From Nonomuraea rubra (GTDB lineage: Bacteria > Actinomycetota > Actinomycetes > Streptosporangiales > Streptosporangiaceae), in contig NZ_JACHMI010000001.1 of the NCBI RefSeq assembly GCF_014207985.1, positions 4,881,001-4,945,000 of the forward strand: DNA of 64,000 nucleotides. Reading direction: 5' to 3'. This document shows, piece after piece, positions 60,840 through 64,000 of the stretch (positions are counted from its first letter, which is position 1; every line of letters begins with the position of its first letter). A program made the translations under genes and the position numbers. The notes under the pieces are model-generated. The model made no database searches. It saw nothing but the letters and a program-made list of their open reading frames with translations, and was not told the origin of the DNA.

Positions 60840-61706
60840 ATGACACCTGTCACCGTGATCGGCCTGGGCTCGATGGGCACGGCACTGGCGGCCGCCTTCG
60901 CCGAGGCCGGCCACCCGACCACCGTCTGGAACAGGACCGCGAGCAGGGCCGCGCCCCTCGTCGCCATGGGCGCCAGGCATGCGCCGGCCGTCGAGGACGC
61001 GGTGGCGGCCGGCCCGCTGATCGTCACCTGCCTGACCACGTTCGACGACACCCGGCTGGCCCTGGAGCCGGCCGCCGCGCGGCTACGCGGACGGGCCCTG
61101 GTCACCCTCAACAGCGGTTCCCCGGCCGGAGCCCGCGAGACGGCCGCATGGGCCGGCGGCCTCGGCGCCCGGTTCCTGGCCGGAGCGGTCAAGAACGTGC
61201 CCTCGGCCGTGGGCGCGCCGGACACGCTGCTCTACTACAGCGGCGACAGGTCCGTCTTCGAGGAGTTCGAGGCGACGCTGAAGGTGCTGGGCGGCGACAC
61301 CGTCCACCTCGGCGGCGAGAGCGACCTCGCGGCCCTGTACGAGATGGCGGTGGGCGCCATGCTGCTGCCCGCCCTGGCCGGATTCTTCCAGGGCGCCGCC
61401 GCCGTCCAGGCGCGCGGGCTGGAGGTCGGCTCGATGGTGCGGTTCGCCGGCAAGTGGCTGGACATGATCAAGTCCCTGCTGCCGGTCTACGCCCGGGAGA
61501 TCGACGCCGGTGACTACACCGACGCCGCCTCCTCCGTGAACCTCTTCCTCGCCGGCGCGGCCCACGACCTGGAGCTGACCGGGGAGACGGGCGTCGACAC
61601 GGCCTGGCTCGCCCCGCTGCACGACCTGGTGCGGCGGGCGGCCGAGGCGGGTCACGGTGACCACAGCATCTCGGCCCTCACCGAGGTGCTCAGGGCTCAC
61701 CGATAG
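60840..61706 (+). CDS. Imine-reductase-like NAD(P)-dependent oxidoreductase 1
   Basis: 288 residues from ATG 60840, preceded by GGAG. Rossmann start VTVIGLGSMGTALAAAFAEAGHPTTVWNRT. The C-terminal helical domain (DLAALYEMAVGAMLLPALAGFFQGAAAVQARGL, GHGDHSISALTEVLRAH) is that of the beta-hydroxyacid dehydrogenase/imine reductase superfamily. At the position where imine reductases carry Asp or Tyr after ALY, this enzyme has Glu (by-eye alignment). It reduces a C=N or C=O bond with NADPH; the natural substrate is unknown. Divergent from HxlR, convergent with TetR. Confidence 0.9.
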   Translation: MTPVTVIGLGSMGTALAAAFAEAGHPTTVWNRTASRAAPLVAMGARHAPAVEDAVAAGPLIVTCLTTFDDTRLALEPAAARLRGRALVTLNSGSPAGARETAAWAGGLGARFLAGAVKNVPSAVGAPDTLLYYSGDRSVFEEFEATLKVLGGDTVHLGGESDLAALYEMAVGAMLLPALAGFFQGAAAVQARGLEVGSMVRFAGKWLDMIKSLLPVYAREIDAGDYTDAASSVNLFLAGAAHDLELTGETGVDTAWLAPLHDLVRRAAEAGHGDHSISALTEVLRAHR

Positions 61707-61736
61707 GAGTCGATGGGCTCATCGATAGGAGTCGAT
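61693..61736. repeat. 22-bp tandem duplication at a convergent gene junction
   Basis: GGGCTCACCGATAGGAG+TCGAT (61693-61714) is followed directly by the same 22 bases with one change (61715-61736). The first copy holds the oxidoreductase stop (TAG 61704-61706). The second encodes the TetR C-terminus, whose stop is the complement of 61719-61721. Confidence 0.9.
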
Positions 61737-62291
61737 GAGCCGGGCGAGATGACCGCCCGCGATCTCCAGCGGCGCCTCGCTCTGCGACACCTGCGCCGAC
61801 AACTCCGCCCCCTCCAGCAGGTTGATCACGGTGTGGGCGAGGTCGTGCGCCACGTCCGCGGCGAAGCCGGAGCGCGTGAGCTTGTCGCGGACCAGCGAGC
61901 GCCACCGCTCGTAGGCCTCCTCGGCGGCCTGCTGGAGCTCCGGCACCCGGCCGGCGCTCTCCAGCGCCGTGGTGGTGACCGGGCAGCCGTCCAGCCAGCC
62001 GGATTCGCGCAGATCCCGCGCCAGGTCGCGGGTGCAGGCGAGGATCGCCGCGGCCGGGTCGTCCTCCCGGTCGAAGGCCGCGGCCAGGAACTCGGCGAAC
62101 TCCGCGCCGCCGTGGTGGACCGCCTCGACCGCGAGCTCCCGCTTTCCGCCGGGGAAGAAGTGGTAGACCGAGCCCAGGGTGGCCCTGGCCTCCTGGGAGA
62201 TCTGCTTGAGGCCCGTCGCCTCGTACCCCTGGCGCTGCATCAGCAGCGAGGTCGTCCGGACGATCCGCTCGCGGGTGCCGATCTCGTTCAT
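61719..62291 (-). CDS. TetR-family regulator (LmrA/YxaF type)
   Basis: 190 residues from ATG 62291; an ATG three codons upstream (62300) is also possible. Helix-turn-helix GLKQISQEARATLGSVYHFFPGGKRELAVEAV. The C-terminal region with SGWLDGCPVTTTALES and INLLEGAELSAQVSQSEAPLEIAGGHL is of the LmrA/YxaF type. Two near-identical boxes lie in the divergent interval to the second imine-reductase-like gene, one close to each start codon. It should repress both genes until a ligand binds. Confidence 0.93.
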   Translation of the reverse strand: MNEIGTRERIVRTTSLLMQRQGYEATGLKQISQEARATLGSVYHFFPGGKRELAVEAVHHGGAEFAEFLAAAFDREDDPAAAILACTRDLARDLRESGWLDGCPVTTTALESAGRVPELQQAAEEAYERWRSLVRDKLTRSGFAADVAHDLAHTVINLLEGAELSAQVSQSEAPLEIAGGHLARLIDSYR

Positions 62292-62307
62292 GACGGGCAT
62301 CCTACTG

Positions 62308-62328
62308 GATAGAGCATTCGTTCTAGTG
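62308..62328. promoter_or_regulatory. TetR box 1
   Basis: GATAGAGCATTCGTTCTAGTG, with TAGA...TCTA symmetry. It starts 17 bases from the tetR start codon and matches box 2 at 18-19 of 21 positions. Confidence 0.7.
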
Positions 62329-62350
62329 CTGTGCTACGGTCTGCTTTCTA

Positions 62351-62371
62351 GATAGAGCGTTCATTCTAGTA
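62351..62371. promoter_or_regulatory. TetR box 2
   Basis: GATAGAGCGTTCATTCTAGTA, a direct repeat of box 1 offset by 43 bp (about four helical turns). It abuts the AGGGAG ribosome binding site of the oxidoreductase gene. Confidence 0.7.
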
Positions 62372-62383
62372 GGGAGAACCTTG

Positions 62384-63244
62384 ATGAAGTCGGTGACCGT
62401 GATCGGGCTGGGCCCCATGGGCAGCGCCATGGCAGGCGCCTACCTCCGCGACGGGTACGACGTGACCGTGTGGAACCGCACGCCCGCCAGGGCGGACGAG
62501 CTGGTGGCGCGGGGCGCGCGGCGGGCGGAGTCGGTGGAGGCGGCGCTCACCGCGAACGAGCTGGTGGTGCTGAGCCTGACCGACTACGACGCGATGGACG
62601 CCATCCTCGCGCAGGCGCCCGAGTCCGCGCTGGCCGGGCGCACCCTGGCCAACCTCACCTCCGACACCCCCGACAGGGCACGCCGGGCGGCCGCGTGGCT
62701 GGCCGGGCGCGGGGCCGTGCAGATCACCGGCGGCGTCCAGGTGCCGCCGCCGGCCATCGGCACGCCGGACGCCATGACGTACTACAGCGGCCCCGAGGAC
62801 GCCGTCGAGGCGCACCGGGCCGCCCTGGAGGTGCTGACCGGGATCGACTACCTCGGCGCGGACCACGGGCTGGCGGCGCTGTACTACCAGATCGGGATCG
62901 ACATGTTCTGGACGGCGCTGCTCGGCTACCTGCACGGCCAGGCGGTGGCGGAGGCCAACGGCATCTCGGCGGCGGACTTCCTGCCGCGGGCGGTGAAGAC
63001 CATGGACCTGCGCTACTTCCTGGAGTTCTACGCGCCGCGCATCGCCGCCGGCCACCACGAGGGGGACGTCGACCGGATCTCCATGGGCGTGGCCAGCCTG
63101 GAGCACGTCCTGCGCACCACGCGGGCGTCCGGCGTCGACGACTCGCTGCCCGCCGCCGCCCTGGAGATCTTCCGCAGGGGCGTCAGCGCCGGCCACGGCC
63201 AGGACAGCCTCACCAGCCTGGTCGGCGTGCTGAAGCGGAGCTGA
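62384..63244 (+). CDS. Imine-reductase-like NAD(P)-dependent oxidoreductase 2
   Basis: 286 residues from ATG 62384 with AGGGAG seven bases upstream. Rossmann motif VTVIGLGPMGSAMAGAYLRDGYDVTVWNRTPARAD is the classic imine-reductase NADPH site, and the C-terminal domain has GLAALYYQIGIDMFWTALLGYLHGQAVAEANGI and GHGQDSLTSLVGVLK. At the residue after ALY it carries Tyr, as in S-type imine reductases (by-eye alignment). Paralogous to the enzyme at 60840 but clearly diverged. Controlled by the adjacent TetR, judging from two operator boxes. Confidence 0.92.
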   Translation: MKSVTVIGLGPMGSAMAGAYLRDGYDVTVWNRTPARADELVARGARRAESVEAALTANELVVLSLTDYDAMDAILAQAPESALAGRTLANLTSDTPDRARRAAAWLAGRGAVQITGGVQVPPPAIGTPDAMTYYSGPEDAVEAHRAALEVLTGIDYLGADHGLAALYYQIGIDMFWTALLGYLHGQAVAEANGISAADFLPRAVKTMDLRYFLEFYAPRIAAGHHEGDVDRISMGVASLEHVLRTTRASGVDDSLPAAALEIFRRGVSAGHGQDSLTSLVGVLKRS

Positions 63245-63265
63245 CCGGGCCCGTACGGCAGGGTC

Positions 63266-64000
63266 TCAGGAGGTCGTGGGCGTGACCGTGAAGTAGGGCG
63301 AGACCTCGAGCTCGTCCGCGGCCTCCAGCAGCTTGTGCGTGAGCCTGCCGTCGAACGCCACGACGCGGATCTCATCCTGGCCGCCGTTGTCGTTCTCCCA
63401 GCAGTACAGGTGCGACTCGTCGTACCAGCCGAGCACCTTGTCGCAGTCGGAGGAGAACCTGCGTACCTGCTCGCCGGTGGCCGCGTCCCACAGGCAGTGG
63501 TCGTCGCCGCCCGGGCAGTCCGTCACGAACGTCCTGCCCGAGGGGGAGAAGAGGTCGACGGTGCCGGACGCCGGCGACCCGACGTCCGGGACGTCCCGCA
63601 CCCGCTTGCCGTCGGCGTCGAAGAAGCGCAGCCCCTCGTTCTTCCCGTAGACGGCGACCACGCCCTGCTCGGCGCCGTCCCAGCCGAAGTTGCCGCCGCG
63701 GATGGAGTCGTCGGCCACGTGCACCACGTCGGCCTCGCGCCGGGACACGTCGACGATGGCGAAGCCCAGGGTGGTCCAGACGTCCTCGCCCTGCTCGTCC
63801 TCGGTCTTCCTGTCGAGGTTGAGGAGGATCTTAGAGCTGTCCTTGGACCAGGCGCGGAGGCTGGTGTCCAGCGGCTTGCGCACGGTCTTGATCCGGAAGC
63901 TGGAGCCGTCGCTCCTGTCGGTGATGAGGAGCGAGTCGTAGCCGTCGGAGGTGTAGTCGTCCGGCCTGCCCGCGAGGAAGCGGCCGTCGGGGGAGACCAG
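63266..64000 (-). CDS. Beta-propeller (WD40-like) protein, 5' end outside window
   Basis: The last 244 residues of a protein whose start lies beyond the right edge. Repeated blades with LVSPDGRFLAG, LDTSLRAWSKDSSKILL, LFSPSGRTFVTDC and CLWDAATGEQVRRF indicate a TolB/WD40-like beta-propeller. Cysteines (TDCPGGDDHC, SDCDKV, YCWEN) may form disulfides, suggesting an extracellular or membrane-anchored domain. The N-terminus is not visible, so a signal or kinase domain cannot be excluded. No function can be assigned. Confidence 0.75.
   Translation of the reverse strand: MVSPDGRFLAGRPDDYTSDGYDSLLITDRSDGSSFRIKTVRKPLDTSLRAWSKDSSKILLNLDRKTEDEQGEDVWTTLGFAIVDVSRREADVVHVADDSIRGGNFGWDGAEQGVVAVYGKNEGLRFFDADGKRVRDVPDVGSPASGTVDLFSPSGRTFVTDCPGGDDHCLWDAATGEQVRRFSSDCDKVLGWYDESHLYCWENDNGGQDEIRVVAFDGRLTHKLLEAADELEVSPYFTVTPTTS

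Overview
The window is very GC-rich, with strong third-position G/C bias, many GTG/TTG starts, SARP/NB-ARC regulators, Ser/Thr kinases and STAS/anti-sigma modules. This points to the chromosome of a filamentous actinomycete (Streptosporangiales or Streptomycetales type). The genus cannot be fixed from sequence alone. I saw no rRNA, tRNA, CRISPR array, prophage or insertion sequence. The content is accessory or adaptive chromosome: regulators, detoxification, secreted hydrolases and sugar use.

Layout. 1-4.5 kb: a translationally coupled pair, a SWIM zinc-finger protein and a very large DUF6493-like protein that runs off the left edge. 4.5-6.8 kb: a truncated IclR remnant, a LacI regulator and a duplicated-domain VOC protein. 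6.8-8.4 kb: an arsenic operon, arsR followed by an ArsM methyltransferase fused to an ArsN-like acetyltransferase. 8.5-15.4 kb: a 2286-residue secreted protein with two metallophosphoesterase domains, closed by a strong terminator. 15.5-26 kb: TetR regulators and two SARP-type giants. The second SARP lies between two MDR oxidoreductases that share a 22-bp upstream motif. 26-33.4 kb: a partner-switching and stress cluster (PAS-SpoIIE phosphatase, two STAS proteins, RsbW-like kinase) with a lipoprotein beta-carbonic anhydrase, PhoD phosphatase and DUF3040 protein. 33.4-36.2 kb: tungstate-type ABC transporter tupABC. 36.5-47.1 kb: single genes (orphan CheB, LacI, sulfotransferase, UvrC-like nuclease, Ser/Thr kinase, PHB depolymerase-like esterase, a metallopeptidase homologue without its catalytic motif, and a LuxR-LAL regulator). 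47.2-49.1 kb: trmO-like gene plus FAD monooxygenase. 49.2-59.4 kb: a glycoside-use locus (sugar ABC transporter, GH78 alpha-L-rhamnosidase, LacI, GH3 glycosidase, AraC). 59.5-63.2 kb: AraC-VOC, then two imine-reductase-like enzymes, each divergent from its own regulator (HxlR, TetR). A partial beta-propeller protein reaches the right edge.

How the genes work together. The best-supported units are arsR-arsMN (arsenic methylation plus probable acetylation of amine-bearing organoarsenicals or phosphinothricin-like compounds), the SARP with its two motif-sharing oxidoreductases, tupABC, the 49-59 kb glycoside locus with palindromic TAACGTTA/AAACGTTT operators in the divergent SBP/LacI promoter region, and the imine-reductase/TetR pair with two near-identical operator boxes. 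Short tandem duplications recur at gene ends, three of them at convergent junctions.
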